Below are positions 1 through 6,109 of a DNA stretch of 11,015 nt, piece after piece (position 1 is the first letter of the stretch; each line of letters starts with the position of its first letter). The stretch comes from JAABUE01 sp034431895. Lineage in GTDB: Bacteria > Chloroflexota > Anaerolineae > Anaerolineales > Villigracilaceae. Under the pieces are notes generated by a model that saw nothing but the letters and a program-made list of their open reading frames with translations, was not told the DNA's origin and ran no database searches. The DNA lies in assembly GCA_034431895.1 (NCBI GenBank), contig DAOUCM010000156.1, forward strand, positions 1 through 11,015, written 5' to 3'. The translations under genes were made by a program, and so were the position numbers.

Positions 1-556
1 AGGTGGGTTGGACGGGCAGCAGTCCCATAGCATCCGCTTTGGAGACCTCCGAGCGGGAGGAAGAAGAATTCTCAGGACTTTCGATGCGTATCCTGCCGAC
101 GGCAAAACTCTCGTTGCCGGCCTGGTCGCTGGCATTCGCCCACGCCAGGTATTCGCCAGGGATGGCAAGCGAGCCGTCAGCCCAGCGCCCGTCCCAGGCG
201 ATAGCGCTCTCTAATGTCCCGCCCGCCGGGTCGAGTTTATCGAGACCCGCCGGGGCTTCGTCCCAGTGGACTTTAGGGTAACGCTCCTGCGGGTCGGTGA
301 TGACCACACGCACATTCGCCAGCCCAGAGCCGGCGTCTGTCACCCTGTAGTTCGCTGTGCGCCCCAGGCTCCACGAAGCGGGCAGGTTGACGAGCGGCGG
401 CTGGCTGTCTATGTTGGCGGCCTGCATGGGGGTTTCGGTCAGGTTGCCCGCCAGGTCAGTGGCGCGGAATTGGTAACTGTGCACGCCTTCGGGAATGGTG
501 AGCGGCGTGGTGTAGGCCGTCCATGCGCCGCCGTCCAGCATGTATTCCAGGTGGAG
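1..556 (-). pseudogene. Continuation of the Ig-repeat surface protein after a 1-nt frameshift; runs off left edge
   Basis: This is the downstream half of the gene starting at 1402, read in a different frame. It stays open from about 556 to position 1. It resumes exactly inside the second Ig repeat: LEYMLDGGAWTAY and then FRATDLAGNLTE line up with LEISLDGGAYAAY and FKAYDIAGNLTE of the previous repeat. A further segment (ITDPQERYP, then AWDGRWADGSLAIPGEY) resembles the FlgD-type Ig domain often found at the C-terminus of secreted proteins. A Ser-rich stretch follows. The break lies around 547-556, where one extra base would restore the frame. A missing G in the plus-strand GG at 550-551 is the simplest explanation. 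No stop is reached, so the C-terminus is outside the window. There is no separate start or ribosome site, so this is not an independent gene. Confidence 0.65.
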
Positions 557-905
557 AGACCCGAGCCGGCGTCGCTGGCGGCGGCAGCGACTTCGAGCGG
601 CGTCAGGTACCAGCCGTTCGCGCCGGGCGCGCCGTTCAGCGAGAGCGTCAATTCGGGCGTCAGGCTGTCCACGTTCACGTTTTGGGTCATCTCGGTCAGG
701 TTGCCCGCAATGTCGTAGGCTTTGAATGCCAGGGTGTGCGCGCCGTCCGCAAGCGAAATGGGAGCTTGGTAAGCGGCATACGCCCCGCCGTCCAGGGAGA
801 TTTCCAAAGAAGCCAGCCCTGAGACCGAGTCCGAGGCGGAAGCGGAAACGTCCACCGCCGAGACGAACCAGCCGTTCAGGCCGGGCGCGCCGCTCAGCGT
901 CAGGT
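405..905 (-). repeat. Two tandem Ig-like domain repeats (about 85 codons each)
   Basis: Two successive coding repeats are visible in the disrupted surface protein. Each begins with a LTLSGAPGLNGW or LSLNGAPGANGW block, continues with ASD-x-x-SGL and LDGGA-x-x-AY, and ends with DIAGNLTE or DLAGNLTE followed by a short VDS or IDS linker. The spacing between matching blocks is constant at roughly 84-85 codons. This is the usual organisation of the bacterial Ig/OmpL47 repeat family, in which domain number varies between strains. The second copy contains the frameshift near 550, and it was by comparison with the first copy that the shift could be placed. Confidence 0.6.
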
Positions 906-1402
906 CGAGCGGCGGCGGCGAAGCGTCCAGCCAGTAGGGGAGAGTATCGCTGTCCGAAAGGGTGGTGGCGCTCAGGGCGGTGAATTCCGCCAGGCCATTC
1001 CCTTCCAGAGAAATCGGCACGTCACAGACCGTCTGCGCGGCCGGGCAGGCAAAGTCCACGCCGCTGATCTTGCCGTAGATGAGAAGGGATTGCCCCTGCG
1101 GGTCGGAGGCTTCGAGGTGCAAATTCAGCCCGCCCAGGCACCAACTGCCGTTGCCAGGCCGCGCGCAGCTCAAGTTGCCGGTCATCGTCGGCGGTTGCAC
1201 CTGGCCGAGGCAGACGTAGTCCCAGTTGGTGCATTTGCATTTGCGCGTGCCGTAGAAGTCCCAGAAGTATTCGCGCTCCTGGCAGCAAGGATTCTGGCAG
1301 TCAGCTGCCAGCGGGCAGGCCTGCGCCGGGCGCGTGGCGTACAGGCCGGCTATCCCCAGCAAAAGCAACAGAAGGAAGGAAGGAAGGAAGGCGGAGGCGC
1401 AT
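439..1402 (-). CDS. Secreted Cys-rich Ig-repeat surface protein, N-terminal part; reading frame disrupted at start
   Basis: This is an exported protein whose role I cannot name. The native start is most likely the ATG at 1402-1400. It has AGGGAG (1415-1410) seven bases upstream and a good promoter just beyond (-35 TTGAAA, -10 TATTCT). From that ATG the frame stops early. If one copy of the TTCC tetranucleotide (1391-1372) is removed, the ATG joins the long frame and gives a textbook signal peptide: Met-Arg-Leu-Arg, a leucine-rich core and an Ala-X-Ala-type site ending RPAQA. The mature part begins with a segment holding 11 cysteines (including NPCC and KCKC), probably disulfide-bonded. Ig-like repeats of the OmpL47/bacterial Ig type follow (LDGGAYAAY, AYDIAGNLTE). 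Near position 550 the frame shifts again, and the frame given here ends at 439 in non-homologous residues. It diverges from the plus-strand gene at 1571. It could be a pseudogene, a phase-variable gene, or a gene carrying sequencing errors. Confidence 0.7.
1372..1391. repeat. (AAGG)5 tetranucleotide microsatellite inside signal-peptide codons
   Basis: There are five perfect AAGG units on the plus strand, read as TTCC by the minus-strand gene, starting 11 bases after its probable ATG (1402-1400). With five units the ATG frame leads to an early stop. With four or seven units it would enter the long open frame and form a complete signal peptide. A four-base unit shifts the frame at each slippage event, which is the arrangement known from phase-variable contingency loci. 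Confidence 0.85.
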
Positions 1403-1431
1403 GGCGTGTCTCCCTGAACGTGTTTTGTAAT

Positions 1432-1460
1432 AGAATACAACCTTTGTTGCAGTATTTCAA
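1432..1460 (-). promoter_or_regulatory. Sigma70-type promoter for the Ig-repeat protein
   Basis: Reading the minus strand, TTGAAA (1460-1455) is followed after exactly 17 bases by TATTCT (1437-1432). Transcription would start near 1425, leaving a short leader of about 22 nt that holds AGGGAG (1415-1410) and the ATG at 1402. The position of this promoter argues against any start codon further upstream in the long open frame, such as TTG near 1440 or ATG at 1656. Confidence 0.55.
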
Positions 1461-1554
1461 GAGGCCGAAGTTTACAATTTTGTAAGGTGGGGATGTATTG
1501 ATGACAGACGCAAGCAAGGCTGGCCATCCCCAGCCGTTTCCCCGGCAAGATAAA

Positions 1555-1570
1555 TGCTATAATCGCCCCC
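1555..1570 (+). promoter_or_regulatory. Extended -10 promoter, probably leaderless, for the gene at 1571
   Basis: TGCTATAAT (1555-1563) is an extended -10 element. It ends seven bases before the ATG at 1571, so +1 would fall at or beside the A of the start codon. There is no Shine-Dalgarno between them (CGCCCCC) and no convincing -35. A leaderless mRNA is the simplest reading. Confidence 0.5.
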
Positions 1571-2446
1571 ATGGACATTCGCGCAGGTGTTGTTACTGCT
1601 GTGCTGATGGCTGTGCTGGTAGCCATTCTCTTGTTGCGCGCGGGCATCCGTTCCATTCAATCGGGCCGCAAACTGACCTTCTACCGGCTGCGCCGCCAGC
1701 GTATGAGCGGCGGTTGGCGTATGTTGGGCGCCAGTCTCTTGTTACTGGCTTTGAGTGCCTGGCTGGCTTTTTATGGCGAACCGCTGGCCTATCGCTATTT
1801 CCCGCCTTCGCCTACGCCTTCCCTGACGCCCACCATCACTTTGATTCCCACCATGACGCTTTCTCCTACCATCACCTTGACGCCTACCATCACCGATACG
1901 CCTTCGGTCACAGACACGCCCACCATTACCCCTACGCCTTTCATCCCGCCGGCCATCGAGGCGCTCTTCGACAGTCTGGTGACGCCCAATCCAGATGCCG
2001 TGTTCAGTCCGCTGCAATTTTCGACCGTGTACGAAAATTATGAGTGCGTTGCGCCCGCCACCTCTTTCGTCAACCCGCTTCGTTCGATAACGGCTTGTTA
2101 TTCTTACAACAATATGCTGCCCGGTGTGCAAGTTACCGAATTATGGTATCGCAACGGCGAACTCGCCCATTATGAGACTTATCCTTGGGATGGCACCACC
2201 GGCGGGCTGGGCTATGCTCAATGGTCGCCGCCGCCCGATTCCTGGTTGCCGGGCTTGTATGAGGTGCAAATCTTCGTCGGCCTGGAATGGAAGGTGGTTG
2301 GCCAGTTCCGCGTCATCGGCGACCCGCTCACTTCTACGCCCAGTATTACGCCCAGCCCGACGGTTTCGCCTACCTTCACGCGCACCCCCTCTGCCACCTT
2401 GCCTGCCTTGCCGGCCTCTTCTCCTACTCCCACGCCTTCGAGATGA
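1571..2446 (+). CDS. Two-TM membrane protein with Thr/Pro-rich linkers and an extracellular beta-sandwich-like domain
   Basis: This 291-aa protein has no function I can name. It has a hydrophobic helix at about residues 7-25, a basic loop (RKLTFYRLRRQR, about 33-44) and a second hydrophobic helix at about 51-68. A Thr/Pro/Ser-rich extended linker follows (about 79-127, repeats such as TPTIT and DTPSVTDTP). A globular region at about 128-250 is rich in aromatic and beta-type residues (VTELWYRNGEL, GLYEVQIFVGLEW) and has two cysteines (159, 176) that could pair. A second T/P-rich tail runs to the end (about 253-291). The likely topology is both ends outside with the basic loop inside. The globular part resembles an Ig-like or beta-sandwich module, by impression only. 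The ATG at 1571 fits the -10 box directly upstream. The next gene follows after 16 bases, so the two are probably cotranscribed. The T/P linker style is common in Anaerolineae surface proteins. Confidence 0.75.
   Translation: MDIRAGVVTAVLMAVLVAILLLRAGIRSIQSGRKLTFYRLRRQRMSGGWRMLGASLLLLALSAWLAFYGEPLAYRYFPPSPTPSLTPTITLIPTMTLSPTITLTPTITDTPSVTDTPTITPTPFIPPAIEALFDSLVTPNPDAVFSPLQFSTVYENYECVAPATSFVNPLRSITACYSYNNMLPGVQVTELWYRNGELAHYETYPWDGTTGGLGYAQWSPPPDSWLPGLYEVQIFVGLEWKVVGQFRVIGDPLTSTPSITPSPTVSPTFTRTPSATLPALPASSPTPTPSR
1805..1951 (+). repeat. Low-complexity Thr/Pro-coding tract
   Basis: This is an imperfect tandem run of ACG/ACC/CCC/CCT codons coding TPT, TIT and DTP units (residues about 79-127 of the membrane protein). 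A second, similar tract at 2327-2443 codes the C-terminal tail. Such tracts form stiff, extended spacers between a membrane anchor and an outer domain. The units are degenerate at DNA level, so this is not a CRISPR array or a clean microsatellite. Confidence 0.6.
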
Positions 2447-2462
2447 ACTTATGGAGGAACCC

Positions 2463-2951
2463 ATGACCCAGAAACCCTTTCAAGACTACTATCCCGATCA
2501 CATGGCGCATTGCTACGGCTGCGGACGCTTGAACGAATACGGCCACCAGATCAAGAGCGTTTGGGATGGGGATGAGTCGGTCTGCTATTTCGACCCCAAG
2601 CCTTATCATATTGCCATCCCCGGCTACGTATACGGCGGACTGCTGGCCTCGCTGATAGACTGTCACGGCACTGGCACGGCGGCTGCGGCCGCCTACCGCG
2701 CCGCCGGTCGCGGCATGGACACCGAGCCTGCGCTGCGTTTCCTGACGGCTTCTCTGCACGTGGATTATCTCAAGCCTACGCCGCTGGGCGTGACTCTGGA
2801 AATACGCGGCAGGGTCAAGGAAGTCAAAGAGCGCAAGGTGGTCATCGAAGAATGGATCGAGGCCAACGGCGTGACCACCGTGCGCGGCGAGGTGGTGGCC
2901 GTCCAGGTGCCGGAGCGGTTGATCGAAGAATTGCTGGCCAAGAAGGAATGA
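2463..2951 (+). CDS. PaaI-type hotdog-fold thioesterase
   Basis: This 162-aa protein has the length of a single-hotdog acyl-CoA thioesterase, a cytoplasmic enzyme that hydrolyses acyl- or aryl-CoA thioesters. The N-terminal HCYGCG-x-x-NEYG (about 16-27) matches the CFGCG-x-NP-x-G signature of this subgroup. YVYGGLLASLIDCHG (about 55-69) is the hotdog central helix with the conserved Gly-Gly and Asp66 at the usual catalytic-acid position. SLHVDYLKPTPLG is the characteristic beta strand before the last strands. The ATG at 2463 is chosen because GGAGG (2453-2457) lies five bases ahead. An in-frame ATG at 2451 would place that site inside the coding region. The following tag gene begins nine bases after the stop. 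The acyl substrate cannot be told from sequence. Confidence 0.88.
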   Translation: MTQKPFQDYYPDHMAHCYGCGRLNEYGHQIKSVWDGDESVCYFDPKPYHIAIPGYVYGGLLASLIDCHGTGTAAAAAYRAAGRGMDTEPALRFLTASLHVDYLKPTPLGVTLEIRGRVKEVKERKVVIEEWIEANGVTTVRGEVVAVQVPERLIEELLAKKE

Positions 2952-2960
2952 CATAACGAT

Positions 2961-3518
2961 ATGCTGGCGCTGTCCTCCTATTGCCAATACGTCCTGGCCC
3001 ACCCTGAAGATCAATTCAATTGCCGTTATCACGACCAGGAATATGGCTTTCCGCTCTATGACGATAACGCCTTGTTTGAGCGCCTGGTGCTGGAAATCAA
3101 CCAGGCCGGGCTTTCGTGGATCACCATCCTGAAAAAGCAGGCCAATTTTCACCGCGCCTACGAAGGATGCGTCGTCGAAAGGGTAGCAGGCTACGGGGAG
3201 GCCGACCGCGTGCGCCTGTTGTCAGACGCCAGCATCATTCGCAATCGCTTGAAGGTGGACGCCGCCATCGAGAACGCCCGCCGCATTCTGGGGTTGCGTC
3301 GCGAATACGGCTCGTTCAAAGGCTGGCTGGATGCGCACCATCCACTCTCCAGGGAAGAGTGGACGAAATTGTTCAAACGGACTTTCGTCTTCACCGGCAG
3401 CGAGATCGTGAACGAATTTTTGCTTTCTACCGGCTACCTGCCCGGCGCGCACGAAGAGACCTGCCCGGTCTACGCCAAAATCCTGCCGCTCGACCCGCCC
3501 TGGGCTATAATGAGGTAA
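2961..3518 (+). CDS. tag: DNA-3-methyladenine glycosylase I
   Basis: This base-excision repair enzyme removes 3-methyladenine from alkylated DNA. Its 185-aa length is normal for Tag. The zinc ligands of the Tag family are visible: Cys8 near the N-terminus, His24 in RYHDQEYG, and the C-terminal His164-x-x-x-Cys168 (HEETC). LEINQAGLSWITILKKQ (about 44-60) is the core signature, with Glu45 corresponding to the base-recognition Glu38 of E. coli Tag and Trp53 to Trp46. FVGS-like helix contacts appear as FVFTGSEIVNEFL. The ATG at 2961 is used. Upstream AAGGA is rather far away, so translation may be coupled to the thioesterase gene. The stop TAA (3516-3518) overlaps the next ATG by one base. The 3' end also carries the TATAAT box of the downstream gene, so the last codons (Ala-Ile-Met-Arg) may be shaped by that promoter. 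Confidence 0.93.
   Translation: MLALSSYCQYVLAHPEDQFNCRYHDQEYGFPLYDDNALFERLVLEINQAGLSWITILKKQANFHRAYEGCVVERVAGYGEADRVRLLSDASIIRNRLKVDAAIENARRILGLRREYGSFKGWLDAHHPLSREEWTKLFKRTFVFTGSEIVNEFLLSTGYLPGAHEETCPVYAKILPLDPPWAIMR
3506..3517 (+). promoter_or_regulatory. Internal -10 box, probably leaderless, at the end of tag
   Basis: A perfect TATAAT (3506-3511) lies in the last codons of tag, six bases before the ATG at 3518. GAGG (3512-3515) lies only two bases from that ATG, too close for a normal ribosome site. No clear -35 is seen. The spacing matches that of the boxes before 1571 and 10549, so the esterase, MFS and hydrolase genes may have their own leaderless transcript. Confidence 0.4.
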
Positions 3519-4303
3519 TGTCTCCCAATACCCAAATCCTATCTACCGCTGAACCTTTCTTCTTCCCAGGCAAAAGCGGACAGCCTGGCTGCCTGTTGAT
3601 TCACGGCTTTACCGGCACGCCCAAGGAAATGCGCGGGATGGGCGAGTATCTGAGCGCACAAGGCTACCCCTGCCTGGGTGTGCGCCTGACCGGCCACGCC
3701 ACCCGCCCCGAAGACATGATTCGCTCCCGCTGCACGGACTGGATGGCCTCGGTCGAAGACGGCTATCATTTGCTGTGCGGCGTCACAGAGCGCGTCTACC
3801 TGGTTGGCCTGTCCATGGGGGGGATACTGGCGCTGTTGATGTCTACGAAACTGGAAGTGAGCGGGGTGATTGCCATGTCCACGCCCTACCGCTTGCCATA
3901 CGATTACCCTATCTGGGTGTTGAAACTCCTCAGCAGGTTCGTGGCCTACCAGCCCAAAGAGAAAGGCGAGCCGGGCGCAGATTGGTTCGACAAAGAAGCA
4001 TTTGCTGTCCACGTCTCGTATCCGCAAAACCCGGTGCGTTCTGGAGCCGAATTGCAGCGTCTACTTCAAGAAATGCGCGCCGCCCTGCCGCGGGTTGTCG
4101 TGCCGGTTTTGCTCATCCATTCCAGAAATGATACCTACGTCCCGCCCGAAAACATGGAGCAAATCTACGCCGCCTTGGGCGCTTCGGACAAGACCAAACT
4201 CTATATAGCGGAAGCAGGTCACGTGGTCACGCGCGATGCGGCGCGGGGGGAGGTCTTTCGCGCGGCGGGGGACTTCATTCAACGAGTGGAGGCGCAGGTA
4301 TGA
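3518..4303 (+). CDS. Alpha/beta-hydrolase, carboxylesterase / monoacylglycerol-lipase-like
   Basis: This 261-aa cytoplasmic serine hydrolase is similar in layout to Geobacillus Est30-type carboxylesterases. It has the oxyanion-hole motif HGFTG (29-33), the nucleophile elbow GLSMGG with Ser99, a charge-relay Asp205 in SRNDTYVPP, and the catalytic His235 in AGHVVTRD. The region from about 117 to 175 (between STPYRLP and the QNPVRS block) is the usual small cap that shapes the substrate pocket. The substrate is unknown. Short- to medium-chain esters or monoglycerides are typical for the group. The open frame extends far upstream over tag, but the ATG at 3518 gives the normal family N-terminus and sits after the TATAAT box. 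The stop overlaps the MFS start (ATGA at 4300-4303), indicating translational coupling. Confidence 0.88.
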   Translation: MSPNTQILSTAEPFFFPGKSGQPGCLLIHGFTGTPKEMRGMGEYLSAQGYPCLGVRLTGHATRPEDMIRSRCTDWMASVEDGYHLLCGVTERVYLVGLSMGGILALLMSTKLEVSGVIAMSTPYRLPYDYPIWVLKLLSRFVAYQPKEKGEPGADWFDKEAFAVHVSYPQNPVRSGAELQRLLQEMRAALPRVVVPVLLIHSRNDTYVPPENMEQIYAALGASDKTKLYIAEAGHVVTRDAARGEVFRAAGDFIQRVEAQV

Positions 4304-5439
4304 GTCCGGCCATCTGGATGGTGGGCGCGGCGTTGTTCACCTGGGGCATTGGCGAGGGAATGTTTTTCTATTTCGTGCCGCTGTACATGCAGCAATTCGG
4401 CGCCAGTCCCATTGGGATTGGTTCCATCCTGGGTTTGTTTGGTTTTGTGATGATGTGTGCACACATTCCTGCCGGGCTGCTTTCGGACCGGCTGGGGCGC
4501 CGCCCCTTGCTGCGCCTGGCCTGGCTGATCGGTATGGGCGCTGCCTGGGGCATGGCGTTGGCCCCTTCCCTGTCGCTGTTCGTGGTTGCTTACTTGTTGT
4601 ACGGCTTGACCGCCTTCGTCTCTTCGCCGTTGTTCAGTTACGTGACCGCTGCGCGCGGGGAACTTTCGGCTGGGCGCGTCATGACTTTGACCTCGGCCAT
4701 GTACAATGCGGGCGCCGTCATGGGGCCGCTTTCTGGCGGTTGGCTGGGTGATCGTTTTGGTTTGCAGGTGGCCTTTCTGGGAGCGGCTCTTGTTTTCATG
4801 CTCTCGGTGGCCCTGGTGTTGTTCCTGCCGCCCCAGCCGCGCGAGACGCATGACGGCGATGGCAGCGGGTGGCAGTTGTTGTCCAACCGGCGCTTTTGGA
4901 GTTTCCTGGCGGTGGTTTTCTTCACCATGTTTGCCATGTATTTGCCGCAGCCGCTCACACCGAATTTTCTACAAAACGAACGCGGGGTCTCTTTGCGCCA
5001 ATTGGGTTGGATCGGTTCGGCCGGCAGTTTAGGCAACGTGCTGTTCAACCTGCTGCTTGGATATTTCTCTCCAGCCTTGGGGTTTGCGCTGGGACAGGTT
5101 TGTGTAGGCTTGTTTGCCCTGCTTCTGTGGCAGGGAAAGACACCTGGCTGGTACGCGGCTGCCTTCTTCTTACTGGGAGGGTACCGCGCCGCGCGGATGC
5201 TGGTCTTTGCGCAGGTGCGCTGGTTGATTCACCAGGCGCAGATGGGGCTGGCCTACGGAATTACGGAAGCGGTCAACTCGTTTGCGGTCATCCTGGCGCC
5301 CATGCTGACCGGCATTTTGTATGACCGAAATCCCGCTTCCATCTACGCCTTGAGCCTGCTCCTCATCGCCCTGGGCGTTTTCCTCAGCCTCATCTTGGCT
5401 CCGCGTCCCCCCTCATCCTTAGCCGTGAGCGATGCCTGA
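4300..5439 (+). CDS. Major facilitator superfamily (MFS) transporter
   Basis: This 379-aa integral membrane protein is hydrophobic throughout, with about 12 predicted helices in two halves. The MFS motif A between helices 2 and 3 is clear: GLLSDRLGRRP (59-69), with the conserved Asp and Arg residues. The second half of the N-domain has a matching GGWLGDRFG near residue 147-155. A charged central loop (about 183-200, PPQPRETHDGDG) separates the halves. GGAG-like exporter motif C is not obvious, although NAGAVMGPLSGG in helix 5 is similar to the helix-5 motif of drug and sugar exporters. The substrate cannot be deduced. The ATG at 4300 has GGAGG (4288-4292) seven bases upstream and overlaps the esterase stop, so the two are translated together. 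An exported product of, or substrate related to, the esterase is possible but unproven. Confidence 0.88.
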   Translation: MSPAIWMVGAALFTWGIGEGMFFYFVPLYMQQFGASPIGIGSILGLFGFVMMCAHIPAGLLSDRLGRRPLLRLAWLIGMGAAWGMALAPSLSLFVVAYLLYGLTAFVSSPLFSYVTAARGELSAGRVMTLTSAMYNAGAVMGPLSGGWLGDRFGLQVAFLGAALVFMLSVALVLFLPPQPRETHDGDGSGWQLLSNRRFWSFLAVVFFTMFAMYLPQPLTPNFLQNERGVSLRQLGWIGSAGSLGNVLFNLLLGYFSPALGFALGQVCVGLFALLLWQGKTPGWYAAAFFLLGGYRAARMLVFAQVRWLIHQAQMGLAYGITEAVNSFAVILAPMLTGILYDRNPASIYALSLLLIALGVFLSLILAPRPPSSLAVSDA

Positions 5440-5460
5440 TCTCTCATCCTGGAGTTTTCC

Positions 5461-6099
5461 ATGCTCGAAATCGTCTCCTTTACCCTCGGCCCTGCCATGA
5501 CCAATGCTTATCTGGTAGCCGATTCTGAAACCCGCGAGGCCGCTGTCATAGATCCTGCCTGGGATGGACATGTCATTCTGGCGGAGGCAAAGCGACGCGA
5601 TTGGCGCATTGCTCATCTATGGTACACCCATGCTCATTTCGACCATATCGGCGGTGCGGCGGCCATTGCCGATGCGCTCAATCCGCTGCCTTTGGTAGCC
5701 TTGCACCCGGCCGATCATATGCTTTGGCGCGCGCAAGGAGGCGCACCGTTATTTGGCTTCCACATAGACCCCGGCCCTGAGCCAACGATAGACTTATCTC
5801 ATGGTCAGATTTTGCGTTTGGGCAGCGTGCAGTTCGAAGTCCGGCATACGCCAGGGCATACGCCAGGATTGTGCGTGTTCTATGTGGCGGCAGAAGGTTT
5901 GTGCTTTTGCGGTGACTTGATCTTTCGTGACAGCGTTGGCCGCACCGACTTGCCCGGTGGAGATTGGGACGCTCTGCTGAAGAGTATCCATGATCAAATC
6001 TTTACCCTGCCTGATGAAACCCGCCTGTTATCGGGCCATGGGCCAGAAACGACTGTAGGTGAAGAGAAGCGCTTCAATCCCTATCTGGGCGAAGCGTGA
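5461..6099 (+). CDS. Metallo-beta-lactamase-fold hydrolase, glyoxalase-II-like (YcbL type)
   Basis: This 212-aa cytoplasmic metal hydrolase is of the size of the short glyoxalase-II-like proteins. All metal ligands of the family are present: THAHFDH gives His57, His59, Asp61 and His62, HTPGHTPG gives His133, CGDLIF gives Asp151 or Asp152 (the bridging acid), and SGHGPET gives His193. The GRTDLPGGD block (160-168) is typical of the glyoxalase II/YcbL branch. It lacks the long C-terminal glutathione-binding domain of classical GloB. The probable activity is hydrolysis of S-acyl thiols (lactoylglutathione, or a bacillithiol or CoA analogue), and the thiol is not decidable here. GGAG (5451-5454) lies six bases before the ATG. 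It is the last gene of the plus-strand run, 21 bases after the MFS gene, and converges on the SH3 protein with only 10 bases between the stops. Confidence 0.9.
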   Translation: MLEIVSFTLGPAMTNAYLVADSETREAAVIDPAWDGHVILAEAKRRDWRIAHLWYTHAHFDHIGGAAAIADALNPLPLVALHPADHMLWRAQGGAPLFGFHIDPGPEPTIDLSHGQILRLGSVQFEVRHTPGHTPGLCVFYVAAEGLCFCGDLIFRDSVGRTDLPGGDWDALLKSIHDQIFTLPDETRLLSGHGPETTVGEEKRFNPYLGEA

Positions 6100-6109
6100 T
6101 TCAAGGACC

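Noticed and set aside
1403..1656. Upstream extension of the Ig-repeat protein to an ATG at 1656
   Set aside because: It would overlap the start of the divergent gene at 1571 and read through the promoter at 1432-1460. The added residues are not signal-like.
1805..1951. Repeated Thr/Pro-coding units considered as a CRISPR or tandem satellite
   Set aside because: Units are irregular and in frame within a coding region, with no spacers of constant size. This is a normal low-complexity linker.
3116..3517. Long plus-strand extension of the esterase frame over tag
   Set aside because: The residues before 3518 are Arg-rich shadow sequence of tag. The ATG at 3518 gives the normal esterase N-terminus.
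4279..4851. Long open frames opposite the MFS gene
   Set aside because: They have His/Gln/Arg-rich shadow composition, no ribosome site, and lie fully inside a strong gene on the other strand.
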